Below, piece by piece: positions 1 to 6,062 of a DNA stretch of 6,314 nt (position 1 is the stretch's first letter; each line of letters begins with the position of its first letter). The position numbers were made by a program, and so were the translations under genes. The stretch is from Phycisphaeraceae bacterium (lineage in GTDB: Bacteria > Planctomycetota > Phycisphaerae > Phycisphaerales > UBA1924), in assembly GCA_009827215.1 (NCBI GenBank), contig WUAJ01000142.1, forward strand, positions 1 through 6,314, read 5' to 3'. The notes below the pieces were generated by a model. It had not been told where the DNA came from. It did not search any database and worked only from the letters and a program-made list of their open reading frames with translations.

Positions 1-1
1 C

Positions 2-457
2 CGAAGAGCGGGTGTTCGGATCGGGACCGGTCGGGATCTCGGGATCCTGCGTCACGTGCCGCTCGCAAGTGTGAAGTATGATTCGCTTCCGACTGAGCCG
101 GTGTACGCGTCTGATCCGCTCAGCAAACTTATCACGCTCCACGCGCACCACAACGTCCCCGACTTCCCTGTGATCGATCACGAGGGGTGCTACATCGGGA
201 TGGTGACCGGACGCGACATGCGCTCGGCGCTGATCGATCGCGAAGCGATCCCGCTGCTGCTCGTCGCGGAGCTGATGCGGACCGATATCCCGACTGTGTC
301 TGCTGGAGAGCATCTGGACACGGTGCTCGACAAGTTCAGCAAGTCCGATGTGTCGAGCTTGTGCGTTGTGGACCAGTTCAGACAGATGAATCCGGTGGGC
401 TTGGTCACACGCGAGCAGGTGATGAAGCGTCACAACGACGTCCTCGACGAGGCGTGA
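2..457 (+). CDS. C-terminal part of a CBS-domain protein, probably a ClC-family chloride channel (5' end outside window)
   Basis: The reading frame is open from base 2 and ends at TGA 455-457, so this is the 3' end of a larger gene; the GTG at 56 is in frame but is probably not the true start. The visible 151 residues hold two CBS repeats, which form a Bateman module that commonly binds adenine nucleotides and regulates the attached domain. The first repeat contains the hydrophobic run FPVID followed by GMVTGRDMR; the second contains SLCVVD and GLVTREQVM near the end. The segment before the repeats (GRDLGILRHVPLASV, encoded from about base 29) resembles the linker that joins the last helix of ClC chloride channels or antiporters to their cytosolic CBS pair, and the stop soon after the second repeat also fits. 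If so, the protein sits in the inner membrane and moves Cl- (often against H+), with this part in the cytoplasm. The CBS call is firm; ClC is an inference, and a stand-alone CBS protein or another CBS-tailed transporter is possible. Confidence 0.8.
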   Translation, partial: RRAGVRIGTGRDLGILRHVPLASVKYDSLPTEPVYASDPLSKLITLHAHHNVPDFPVIDHEGCYIGMVTGRDMRSALIDREAIPLLLVAELMRTDIPTVSAGEHLDTVLDKFSKSDVSSLCVVDQFRQMNPVGLVTREQVMKRHNDVLDEA

Positions 458-472
458 CGGAACCGATCAGTG

Positions 473-479
473 AAAGGAA
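473..479 (+). promoter_or_regulatory. Possible Shine-Dalgarno site for the pilin-like gene
   Basis: AAAGGAA lies 13 bases upstream of the ATG at 493. The spacing is longer than ideal, but it is the only purine-rich site in the 35-base gap, and it supports the start at 493 over any start inside the preceding CBS gene. Confidence 0.4.
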
Positions 480-492
480 CGGATCGATTCTC

Positions 493-987
493 ATGAAAGA
501 GTTCTTCTTCGGGAAGACTGATTGGAAATCGATTCGGATCATTGTGGTCATCGCGTTTGTTGTCATTGTCATTCTGGGTTTGATCCCGATCAGAAATCAC
601 AGCAGCCACCACACACCGATCTGGAGATCAACTGTACAAGTGCGATCGATGGTGCAGGGAGCGATTCTCTTTGCAACAAACCAGGATGACAAGATGCCAA
701 CTGCAGGCCAGTGGCCCCAAGAGTTGATTAATCTTGGAATTATTGAATCCGATCTTCTTGTATCTCCTTTACACCCAGATGCTCAAGATCCATACATCTA
801 CGTTCCTAGTGGTTATCAAGTGTTCGAGGGTGATTTCGTGAATCGGATAGTCATTTACGAACATCCTGATCACTATCAAGAAGGAGTAGTTGTGGGGTTT
901 GCTGATGCCCGCGCGGAGGTTATTCCTCATGATCAGTTTGAGCAGATGCTTGCAGACCAGATCGCTGAGGAAGCATCCCGTCCTTGA
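493..987 (+). CDS. Small single-pass membrane protein, degenerate pseudopilin-like
   Basis: This 164-residue protein starts at ATG 493, 35 bases after the CBS gene; the same frame stays open further upstream, but there it overlaps the CBS gene and encodes shadow sequence. Residues 1-14 are charged or aromatic, residues 15-32 (IRIIVVIAFVVIVILGLIP) form one transmembrane helix, and the remainder should lie outside the cytoplasm. The soluble part resembles the C-terminal half of planctomycete pseudopilin-like proteins: RSMVQGAILFATNQDDKMP (51-69) resembles the usual 'L..i..a...Y..d..g.fP' segment, then W..ELI, then SPLHPD where others have a C-P pair, and GVVVGFADARAEVI (131-144) where others carry 'v.f.DGHv..v'. 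The hydrophobic helix recalls the pilin helix, but the prepilin peptidase signal (G-F-T-L-I-E) is absent, so processing by a type II or IV secretion peptidase is not expected. The gene is noticeably AT-rich (about 40% GC by hand count over 721-900). Family assignment is by resemblance only; its function is unknown. Confidence 0.75.
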   Translation: MKEFFFGKTDWKSIRIIVVIAFVVIVILGLIPIRNHSSHHTPIWRSTVQVRSMVQGAILFATNQDDKMPTAGQWPQELINLGIIESDLLVSPLHPDAQDPYIYVPSGYQVFEGDFVNRIVIYEHPDHYQEGVVVGFADARAEVIPHDQFEQMLADQIAEEASRP

Positions 988-1025
988 TCGTGAAACCAGA
1001 TTCACGCTTTCCCATACACTGTGGT

Positions 1026-2390
1026 ATGAACACAGGAACTGCTATCGCTCTATTTTCGCTCGCTTCGTTTTCGTGGGTCGCTCATGCGGAGGATCCGATT
1101 CAGGACGCGGTGCATAAACACATCGAGCCGTTGGTCGAGACCAAGCTGGTCCCGGGCGCGGTGGTGGGGGTATATCAAGACGGCAAGGAGTCGTACTACA
1201 CGCTCGGGACGCTTGCGTTTGGTGGTGAGGAGTCGCCGACATTTGATACGCTCTATGAGATCGGTTCGATCTCGAAGGTCATGACCGGCGTGCTCTTCGC
1301 CGACGCGATCCGCAGGGGTGAGGTGACCAAGCACACACTCCTCGATGAGCTGCTCCCTGAGGAGGTAGACGCGAAGGACTACGAGGGAACGGAGGTCGAG
1401 CTCTGGCATCTGACGACGCATTCATCGGGTTGGCCGACTGCTCCGGCGAATCTTCGTCCGACGGATCCTGATAAGCCGTTCATGGGATACACACAGGAGA
1501 TGCTGTTTGAATACATCTCGAAGGTCAAACCAAAGCGAGCGCCAGGGACGGAGTTCGAGTACTCCAATCTTGCAGTCGGACTGCTCGGGGATCTGGTCGC
1601 GGCCAACGCCGGGATGGGGTACGAGGACGCGGTGATCGAGCGCGTGTTCGATCCGATGGGGGTCGAGGGGTTCCAGATTGTGCTCGATGACGAGCAGTCA
1701 AAGATGCTCGCACCCGCGACTTCGAGCGGTCGATCGTCGAAGCCTTGGGGGGATATTGGTCCGATGAATCCAGCTGGGATGTGGGTCGCGTCCGCGCCGT
1801 CGCTGCTGGGGTTTGCGATCGCGAACCTGAGCGACGAACAAGGCGGAATATTCGATTCGCTCGAACTCTCGCGCGAGCCGATGTTTGATAGCGGGTTCGG
1901 ATCGGTCTGCTTCGGATGGCTATTGGCGCAGGACGGCTCGACCTACTGGCACAACGGCATGACGGGCGGGTACTCGTCGTACTTCGCGGTCAATCGCGAT
2001 CTCGACCTCGCGGTCGTCGTCCTGACCAACGGCACCACCTTCTTCACCACCAGCGCCGGCGAGAAGCTGGTCCAACAACTCGGCGGGCTCAATCCAGACC
2101 CCGTCGAGATCGAGGTGAGCGAGGGGGTCGACGAGGAGTACGCAAAGCGCGTGGTCGGCGAGTACAAGGGGCAGTACTTCACGATGTACATCACGAGCGA
2201 AGCGGGAAAGCTCTTCGCGCGGATTACGGGTCAGCAGGCGCTGGTCGTCGCGCCGACGGATGCGGATGATCGCTTCCGATACGAGCTGGTCGATGCGGAG
2301 ATCGAGTTTGCGTTTGACGATGAGATCGCAACAAAGGTGACGCTGTTCCAGAACGGACAAGAGTTCGTGTGCACTCGTGTAGATGAGTGA
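1026..2390 (+). CDS. Secreted serine hydrolase, beta-lactamase/class C penicillin-binding-protein family
   Basis: This 454-residue protein (Beta-lactamase family, PF00144) has the three active-site motifs of the fold: S81-I-S-K84 (nucleophile and general base, in the typical context EIGSISK), Y179-S-N181, and H309-N-G311 followed by MTGGYSS, which takes the place of the KTG motif. The H-x-G form is usual in esterases, D-aminopeptidases and AmpC-like carboxypeptidases, so antibiotic resistance should not be assumed. Residues 1-21 (ending SWVAHA) form a Sec signal peptide with a likely cut before EDPIQ, which favours ATG 1026. A TTG at 984 is in frame and overlaps the upstream stop, but it would put 14 residues in front of the signal peptide. 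There is no lipobox cysteine, so a periplasmic location is likely. Residues from about 370 to 454 form a separate C-terminal beta-rich domain (EYKGQY, GKLFARITG, FQNGQEF) like that attached to many such hydrolases. No Shine-Dalgarno site is visible upstream. The substrate cannot be told from sequence. Confidence 0.9.
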   Translation: MNTGTAIALFSLASFSWVAHAEDPIQDAVHKHIEPLVETKLVPGAVVGVYQDGKESYYTLGTLAFGGEESPTFDTLYEIGSISKVMTGVLFADAIRRGEVTKHTLLDELLPEEVDAKDYEGTEVELWHLTTHSSGWPTAPANLRPTDPDKPFMGYTQEMLFEYISKVKPKRAPGTEFEYSNLAVGLLGDLVAANAGMGYEDAVIERVFDPMGVEGFQIVLDDEQSKMLAPATSSGRSSKPWGDIGPMNPAGMWVASAPSLLGFAIANLSDEQGGIFDSLELSREPMFDSGFGSVCFGWLLAQDGSTYWHNGMTGGYSSYFAVNRDLDLAVVVLTNGTTFFTTSAGEKLVQQLGGLNPDPVEIEVSEGVDEEYAKRVVGEYKGQYFTMYITSEAGKLFARITGQQALVVAPTDADDRFRYELVDAEIEFAFDDEIATKVTLFQNGQEFVCTRVDE

Positions 2391-2396
2391 TCACTC
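2385..2396. repeat. Perfect 12-base palindrome spanning the convergent stop codons
   Basis: GAGTGATCACTC is perfectly self-complementary and centred exactly between the hydrolase stop (TGA 2388-2390) and the uvrC stop (TCA on this strand, 2391-2393). On the plus strand a pyrimidine-rich T tract follows at 2405-2415, and CACTC at 2372-2376 can also pair with GAGTG at 2385-2389. It could give weak transcription termination for the hydrolase, but the T tract is 8 bases away from the stem, so the terminator reading is tentative. Confidence 0.4.
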
Positions 2397-3839
2397 CCCG
2401 AGCGTTTTCTTTCTTCGCAGCACATGGTGGTAGTGCTGCGCGAATCGGTGGGACTCGTCGCGGACCTGCTGGAGCAGGCGCAGTCCTGGATTGTTGCGTC
2501 CGAGCTTGATTGGCTCGTTCTGTCCTTGCTTATAGATCAGCTCTTCTTTTTTCGCGATCGAGATCACCATCGGGGGTTTGACTTCCAGCTGCTCGAACGC
2601 TTCGAGCGCCGCGTGGAGTTGTCCGATCCCGCCGTCGATGAGGATGACATCTGGGTAGAGCTCCTGTCCGGCGCCCGCGTCGCGGAACCTTCGTGAGATG
2701 ACCTCGCGCATGGATTGGAAGTCATCGTTGGCGCGACCTCCTGGGAGGTTCGTGAAGGACTTGATGCGGAAGCGTCGGTATTCCTGTTTGAATGGTCTGC
2801 CGTCGATGAAGCAGACCTTGGACGCGACGGTCTCCCCGCCTTGAAGGTGGGCGATGTCGAACCCCTCGACGCAGCGGATCGTGGTGTTCATGTCCAGAGC
2901 ACGCGCGAGGGATTGGCACCCCTTGATCGGATCGATGTACCCGATCTCCGCTTCGGGTTGCCACTTGTCGCTCGTCGAGGCGCGGTTGTCGATCTTGATC
3001 ATCGCGTTGATCTGATCCCGCAGCGTCGCGGCTCGCTCAAAGTCCATCCGCTCGGACGCTTCGGCCATCTCCGTCTGCAGTTCCCTGATCATCGTCGAGC
3101 GCTTGGTTTTGAGGAAGCGCACGAATCGGGTGATGTCTTCGCGGTAGTGCTCTTTGGTGATCGACTCGTTGCACGGCGCGGTGCACTTGCCGATCGATGC
3201 GAGCAGGCACGGACGGAAGTGCTTGTTTTTGGGATCACCCTCGATGATGTCGAGCGAGCAGGTGCGGAACTTGAACACGGACTGGAGCGCATCGACCGCG
3301 GTGCGCAGCGCGCCCGGAGAGGTGAATGGGCCGAGGATGCTCGCGTTGGTGTAGTGGGGGTCCTTGGTGCCGTCGGGTTTGATCCCTGTGGGGTTCCGCG
3401 ACACGAACACACGCGGGTAGTCCTCGTTGTTGGTCACGACAAGGTAGGGATAGGTCCGGTCATCTTTCTGGGCGGCGTTGAAGCGGGGTTTGATGTCCTT
3501 GATGAGACGGTTCTCAGCGAGCAGTGCTTCCCATGCGGTGTCGGTTTTGAAGACCTCGAAGGTGTGGACCTCGTCGAGCATCTTGTTCTTGCGAGGGCCT
3601 AGATCGGTCGAGGGGAGGAAGTACGACGAGACACGATCGCGGAGCTTGGTCGCTTTCCCAACATAGAGCACGATGCCCTTGTGGTCTTTCATCAGGTACA
3701 CGCCGGGCGCAAGGGGCAGGTCGCGCGCCATCGCGTGCAGGCGCTTGATGCGTGTGTTGTAGTCCTCGCTCCCCCACTCCGGGATATCCTGCGCAAAGTC
3801 GTCAGGCTTGAACGGGATGGGGTCGTCGGTGGGTTCCAC
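2391..3839 (-). CDS. uvrC: UvrC, excinuclease ABC subunit C, without the C-terminal helix-hairpin-helix domain
   Basis: UvrC makes the 3' and 5' cuts around a DNA lesion during nucleotide excision repair, after UvrA and UvrB have located it. Domains in this 482-residue protein: a proline/acid-rich N-terminal extension (1-37); the GIY-YIG nuclease for the 3' cut (GVY 46-48, YVG 59-61, R68, E109); a four-cysteine cluster (C194, C211, C219, C223) whose last three spacings match the iron-sulfur cysteines of E. coli UvrC; the UVR helix pair that binds UvrB (about 250-282); and the RNase H-like nuclease for the 5' cut with the DDH residues D328 (EGFDIAH), D402 (LIDGGIGQLHAA) and H464 (RDESHRFA). 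The protein stops 18 residues after H464, so the tandem helix-hairpin-helix DNA-binding domain, present in the usual proteins of about 600 residues, is missing. The start is GTG 3839; an in-frame TGA at 3852-3854 blocks longer forms, and M37 is an alternative start. No Shine-Dalgarno site is seen. It is probably the last gene of the minus-strand operon. Confidence 0.96.
   Translation of the reverse strand: MEPTDDPIPFKPDDFAQDIPEWGSEDYNTRIKRLHAMARDLPLAPGVYLMKDHKGIVLYVGKATKLRDRVSSYFLPSTDLGPRKNKMLDEVHTFEVFKTDTAWEALLAENRLIKDIKPRFNAAQKDDRTYPYLVVTNNEDYPRVFVSRNPTGIKPDGTKDPHYTNASILGPFTSPGALRTAVDALQSVFKFRTCSLDIIEGDPKNKHFRPCLLASIGKCTAPCNESITKEHYREDITRFVRFLKTKRSTMIRELQTEMAEASERMDFERAATLRDQINAMIKIDNRASTSDKWQPEAEIGYIDPIKGCQSLARALDMNTTIRCVEGFDIAHLQGGETVASKVCFIDGRPFKQEYRRFRIKSFTNLPGGRANDDFQSMREVISRRFRDAGAGQELYPDVILIDGGIGQLHAALEAFEQLEVKPPMVISIAKKEELIYKQGQNEPIKLGRNNPGLRLLQQVRDESHRFAQHYHHVLRRKKTLGE
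2416..2440. repeat. 8-bp perfect inverted repeat in the 3' end of uvrC
   Basis: CGCAGCAC (2416-2423) pairs perfectly with GTGCTGCG (2433-2440) around a 9-base loop. It lies in the last 25 codons of uvrC, just beyond the end of the convergent hydrolase gene. On the plus strand the T-rich tract (2405-2415) lies before the stem rather than after it, so this is not a classical intrinsic terminator on either strand. It might act as an mRNA 3' end stabiliser for the hydrolase transcript, or it may be chance. Confidence 0.35.
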
Positions 3840-3854
3840 GAGGGATGGTATTCA

Positions 3855-4325
3855 TCACCCGATGGGGGGATCGATCATGTGCAGGATTGGGTTGTCCTGA
3901 ATCGGATCGGAGCCTTGTGCTGTCCAGAGCACAGTCCAGCAGAGTCCAAATGGAGGCCAAGCGACATCGGTGAACACTGCAGGCCAGGCACCGTCTGTTC
4001 GAGTACTGATGTCGTCCTCAACTGATTTGAACCCCAGAGTGTCCTCGTCGATGCAGCGGAGATGGAGTTGGTTCTCTCCAATGCGGAATCCGAAGCAGAT
4101 CTGATCAGTGTTGATGAGCGCCCGCTTGTACGCGACGACTCCGGTGACCTGATCCCATCGGAGTGACCAGTTGGGATAGCCATTGACGGAGAGCGTGAAT
4201 CCGTCGTTGGTGCGGATAATCTTCCGCTCCTTTGGTGCTGTGGTTAGAGAAAAGAGTCTGCTTAAAACAGACAGGATCGATCTCCGAGGAGCTCGATCCT
4301 GAGGTTGTTCTGGATGTGTCGTCAT
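3855..4325 (-). CDS. Hypothetical protein of 156 residues
   Basis: I do not recognise a named family. The protein is soluble, with no signal peptide or membrane segment. Residues 1-35 are basic and probably disordered. A compact alpha/beta-looking domain follows from about residue 36 to 134: IIRTNDGFTLSVNG, then a tryptophan-led strand WDQVTGVVAYKR (57-68), D74-Q-I-C-F-G-F, LHLRCIDEDTLGF (87-99), and TDVAWPPFGLCWTVLW (119-134). The order 'W..V..V.AYKR....D.I...F......l...E...GF.......W..V..P.F......W' recalls small uncharacterised proteins found in many bacteria, some of them beside toxin-immunity genes, but there is no toxin here and I make no functional claim. ATG 4325 follows the lipoprotein stop after only three bases, so translational coupling is likely. 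It ends in tandem in-frame TGA codons (3857-3852), 15 bases before uvrC, which lies in the same frame. Codons 9-18 lie within a strong hairpin (see 4264-4301). Confidence 0.75.
   Translation of the reverse strand: MTTHPEQPQDRAPRRSILSVLSRLFSLTTAPKERKIIRTNDGFTLSVNGYPNWSLRWDQVTGVVAYKRALINTDQICFGFRIGENQLHLRCIDEDTLGFKSVEDDISTRTDGAWPAVFTDVAWPPFGLCWTVLWTAQGSDPIQDNPILHMIDPPIG
4264..4301 (-). terminator. Terminator-like hairpin inside the 5' coding region of the hypothetical gene
   Basis: On the minus strand CAGGATCGA (4301-4293) pairs perfectly with TCGATCCTG (4280-4272); inside this stem, after one G-A mismatch, CTC pairs with GAG around a CTCG tetraloop. The stem is followed at once by TCTGTTTT (4271-4264), as in an intrinsic terminator. 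A second small stem (GTCTG/CAGAC, 4256-4272) overlaps it. It encodes residues 9-18 of the hypothetical protein, so it would have to act as a partial terminator or attenuator, or be a palindromic repeat tolerated in the coding sequence. The structure is directly visible; its activity is inferred. Confidence 0.4.
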
Positions 4326-4328
4326 GCT

Positions 4329-4754
4329 TTATTCGTAGATGTAGTCCGGGCCGCGCCACTGCTGCCACTTCTTGAGTCGGAAGCGCCAGAAGCTCTCTTC
4401 GAAGTTTGCTTGCGCTTCTGGTGACCACATGTGGAACGCTTCGAGCTGACGCGCTTCGCTCGCGATGCGGCGGAGCTCGTCCTCGGCTTCCTGGACAGTC
4501 AGGGGGTCCGCTTCACCTGAACGCACGGCGGCGTTGACCAGATCGATGTAGAGCTGGTTGAGGTGGGCGTAGTCCTCGAGGGTGTCCTCGGAGAGGGATT
4601 GATCGTTGAGACGTCCTGCTTCGGCACGGAGGATCGTGTCGATCGCACGCGCTTGGTGACGCTGACCGGTGGTCCGCTCTACGCGGCAGCCCGAAGAGAA
4701 TGCGAGCACGAGGGCGCTGGCAACGATCACGATTGGGGTCAAACGAATGTTCAT
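4329..4754 (-). CDS. Small putative lipoprotein
   Basis: This protein of 141 residues has the layout of a bacterial lipoprotein: a short basic start (MNIR), a hydrophobic segment (about residues 6-19), and FSSGC with the candidate lipidated cysteine at C23. The serine at position -3 is less usual than leucine, so the lipobox is imperfect; the alternative is cleavage as an ordinary secreted protein. The mature part is strongly charged and looks all-helical (residues 35-130, rich in A, E, R and L, with heptad-like spacing), ending in an aromatic, basic tail (FWRFRLKKWQQWRGP). I see no enzyme motif and do not recognise a family. A good Shine-Dalgarno site precedes ATG 4754. It lies 69 bases downstream of the amidohydrolase and three bases upstream of the hypothetical gene, so it could be the first gene of a sub-operon that ends with uvrC. 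It probably sits in the cell envelope; its function is unknown. Confidence 0.8.
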   Translation of the reverse strand: MNIRLTPIVIVASALVLAFSSGCRVERTTGQRHQARAIDTILRAEAGRLNDQSLSEDTLEDYAHLNQLYIDLVNAAVRSGEADPLTVQEAEDELRRIASEARQLEAFHMWSPEAQANFEESFWRFRLKKWQQWRGPDYIYE

Positions 4755-4823
4755 GGAGTCTCCATCGGTTCTCGGACTGGATCGCTTGAGCGAATCCCTC
4801 AGGAAATGGACTTTAGGGCCGGA
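4755..4823. other. Longest intergenic gap; no clear promoter or terminator
   Basis: These 69 bases separate the amidohydrolase stop from the lipoprotein start. They hold the Shine-Dalgarno site near 4760 and a weak interrupted hairpin at 4779-4797 (GGAT and CGC pairing with GCG and ATCC around TTGA, with one bulged base) that lacks a T tract. I cannot point to convincing -35 and -10 boxes. If the minus-strand genes form two transcripts, the boundary is most likely here. Confidence 0.4.
4760..4763 (-). promoter_or_regulatory. Shine-Dalgarno site for the lipoprotein gene
   Basis: On the minus strand GGAG (within TGGAGACTCC) lies five bases before ATG 4754. It is the best-placed ribosome binding site in the window and supports this start codon. 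Most other genes here lack such a site. Confidence 0.6.
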
Positions 4824-6041
4824 TTATGAAAGAGCAAGCCGGCACATCATCTCTACGCCCAATGGGATGGATTGATCGTTGAAATCAAAACTAGGTGTGT
4901 GGAGTCCTGGGAACGGCGTTTGTTCGTCAAGAGCGAGTCCCAAGAAGAAGAAGCAGGAGGGGACCTTCTGAGCGTAGAACGAGAAGTCCTCGCCGCCGAG
5001 GGTCGGCTCCTCGACGAGCTTGGTCTGCTCGCATCCGCCCGCGGATTGGGCGATTTCAAAGACATGCTCTGTCTGCTGGGGGTCGTTCTGGGTGACTGGG
5101 TAGCCCGGGAACCACTCGATGCTCGCTGAGCATCCCAGGGCGGCGGCTGTGGATTCGATCAGCTTGGTGAATCGGGCCTTGGTGTCCGATCGCGTGGTGT
5201 CCGAGAGGGTCCGCAGGGTCCCCTGCATGATCGCGGCTCCGGGGATGATGTTGAACGCCGTCCCGGCGTGGATCGTCGTGATCGAGAGCACGACGGAATC
5301 GGTCGGTTTGGTGGATCGGGAGACGATGGACTGGGCGCTGTTAACAATTTGCGCCGCGGCGACGATGGGGTCGTTCCCGAGGTGTGGGTACGCGGCGTGG
5401 GCCTGCGTGCCGTTGATGGTGATCGTGAAGGTATCGGTCGCGGCAAGGAGTGGTCCGGGGCGTGTGGAGATGGTCCCGAGTGTTTCGTCGGGCCAGCCGT
5501 GAAGTCCGAACATTTTGGTAATCGGGGGTCCGATGAGTCCGTCGAGGGCGCCGTCGCGGATGAGTTTCTCGGCGCCCGCGCCGCCTTCTTCTGCGGGCTG
5601 GAAGACGAAGGTGATCGGATTGGGTCGGTGCTCCATCGAGGACAGGACTTTCGCGGCTCCGAGCAGGATCGCGGTGTGACCGTCATGGCCGCACGCGTGC
5701 ATCGTGCCCTCGTGGGTGGATTTGTGGGGGAGGTCGGAGATCTCGGTGATCGGCAGCGCGTCGATGTCCGCTCGCAGTCCGATGCAAGGTCCCGGTTTGT
5801 CCGTAGTCGCTGGGAGATGCGCGACGACGCCGGTCCCTGTGTTGGGGTCCTTGCCTCCGATGTTCGCTTTGAACTCGATCCCGAGGTCGCTCAGGTGCTG
5901 CTGGATGACCTTTGAGGTGCGGGATTCCTTGAACTTGATCTCGGGATGCGCGTGCAGGTCGCGCCGGATCGCGATGGTGTCATCGAGCGAGCTTGTGATG
6001 AGGTCGTTGAGATTGGTGAGGTCGGTGGGGGTTGTGGTCAT
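4824..6041 (-). CDS. M20D-family amidohydrolase (N-acyl-amino-acid or hippurate hydrolase type)
   Basis: This 405-residue protein is a metallopeptidase-fold amidohydrolase that removes acyl groups from N-acylated amino acids or related amides. The usual motifs are in order: RRDLHAHPE (26-34), RADIDALP (90-97), CGHDGH (117-122) with metal ligands C117 and H119, PAEEGGAGA (149-157) with catalytic or ligand glutamates E151 and E152, GLHGWP (179-184) with H181, and LHTPSFDF (380-387) with H381. An inserted dimerisation domain covers about 200-305 (GTQAHAAYPH, FNIIPG). Length and architecture are normal and all expected metal ligands are present, so it should be active. No signal peptide is visible, so it is cytoplasmic. 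ATG 6041 is chosen; a TTG two codons upstream (6047) is possible, and neither has a clear Shine-Dalgarno site. The gene starts 21 bases after the HD-GYP gene ends. Substrate choice (acyl amino acid, hippurate, indole-acetyl amino acid, N-acetyl-diaminopimelate) cannot be decided from sequence. Confidence 0.93.
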   Translation of the reverse strand: MTTTPTDLTNLNDLITSSLDDTIAIRRDLHAHPEIKFKESRTSKVIQQHLSDLGIEFKANIGGKDPNTGTGVVAHLPATTDKPGPCIGLRADIDALPITEISDLPHKSTHEGTMHACGHDGHTAILLGAAKVLSSMEHRPNPITFVFQPAEEGGAGAEKLIRDGALDGLIGPPITKMFGLHGWPDETLGTISTRPGPLLAATDTFTITINGTQAHAAYPHLGNDPIVAAAQIVNSAQSIVSRSTKPTDSVVLSITTIHAGTAFNIIPGAAIMQGTLRTLSDTTRSDTKARFTKLIESTAAALGCSASIEWFPGYPVTQNDPQQTEHVFEIAQSAGGCEQTKLVEEPTLGGEDFSFYAQKVPSCFFFLGLALDEQTPFPGLHTPSFDFNDQSIPLGVEMMCRLALS

Positions 6042-6062
6042 GCACAAGTGTAGTGGGCGTGA

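Noticed and set aside
187..492. Longer reading of the pilin-like frame, extending upstream through the CBS gene
   Set aside because: The extra 102 residues are arginine-rich, low-complexity translation of the CBS gene in another frame; ATG 493 gives a clean membrane protein after a plausible ribosome binding site.
1026..2390. Antibiotic-resistance beta-lactamase
   Set aside because: The fold and the SxxK, YSN and HNG motifs are shared with many esterases and peptidases; nothing here shows specificity for beta-lactam drugs.
2715..3602. Long plus-strand open frame of 295 codons opposite uvrC
   Set aside because: It is the complement of a well-supported uvrC gene, has no recognisable domain and is rich in R, V, G and D as expected for antisense shadow frames in GC-rich DNA.
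3855..4754. Toxin-immunity or toxin-antitoxin pair formed by the lipoprotein and the hypothetical protein
   Set aside because: Neither protein shows a toxin motif, and only a loose pattern resemblance suggests an immunity-like fold; the evidence is too thin to call a system.
4779..4797. Terminator after the amidohydrolase gene
   Set aside because: The stem is short, interrupted by a bulge and not followed by a T tract on the minus strand.
5159..5915. Long open frames on both strands overlapping the amidohydrolase
   Set aside because: The M20D protein has every expected motif across this region; the alternative translations are S/P/R-rich or D/R/G-rich shadows.
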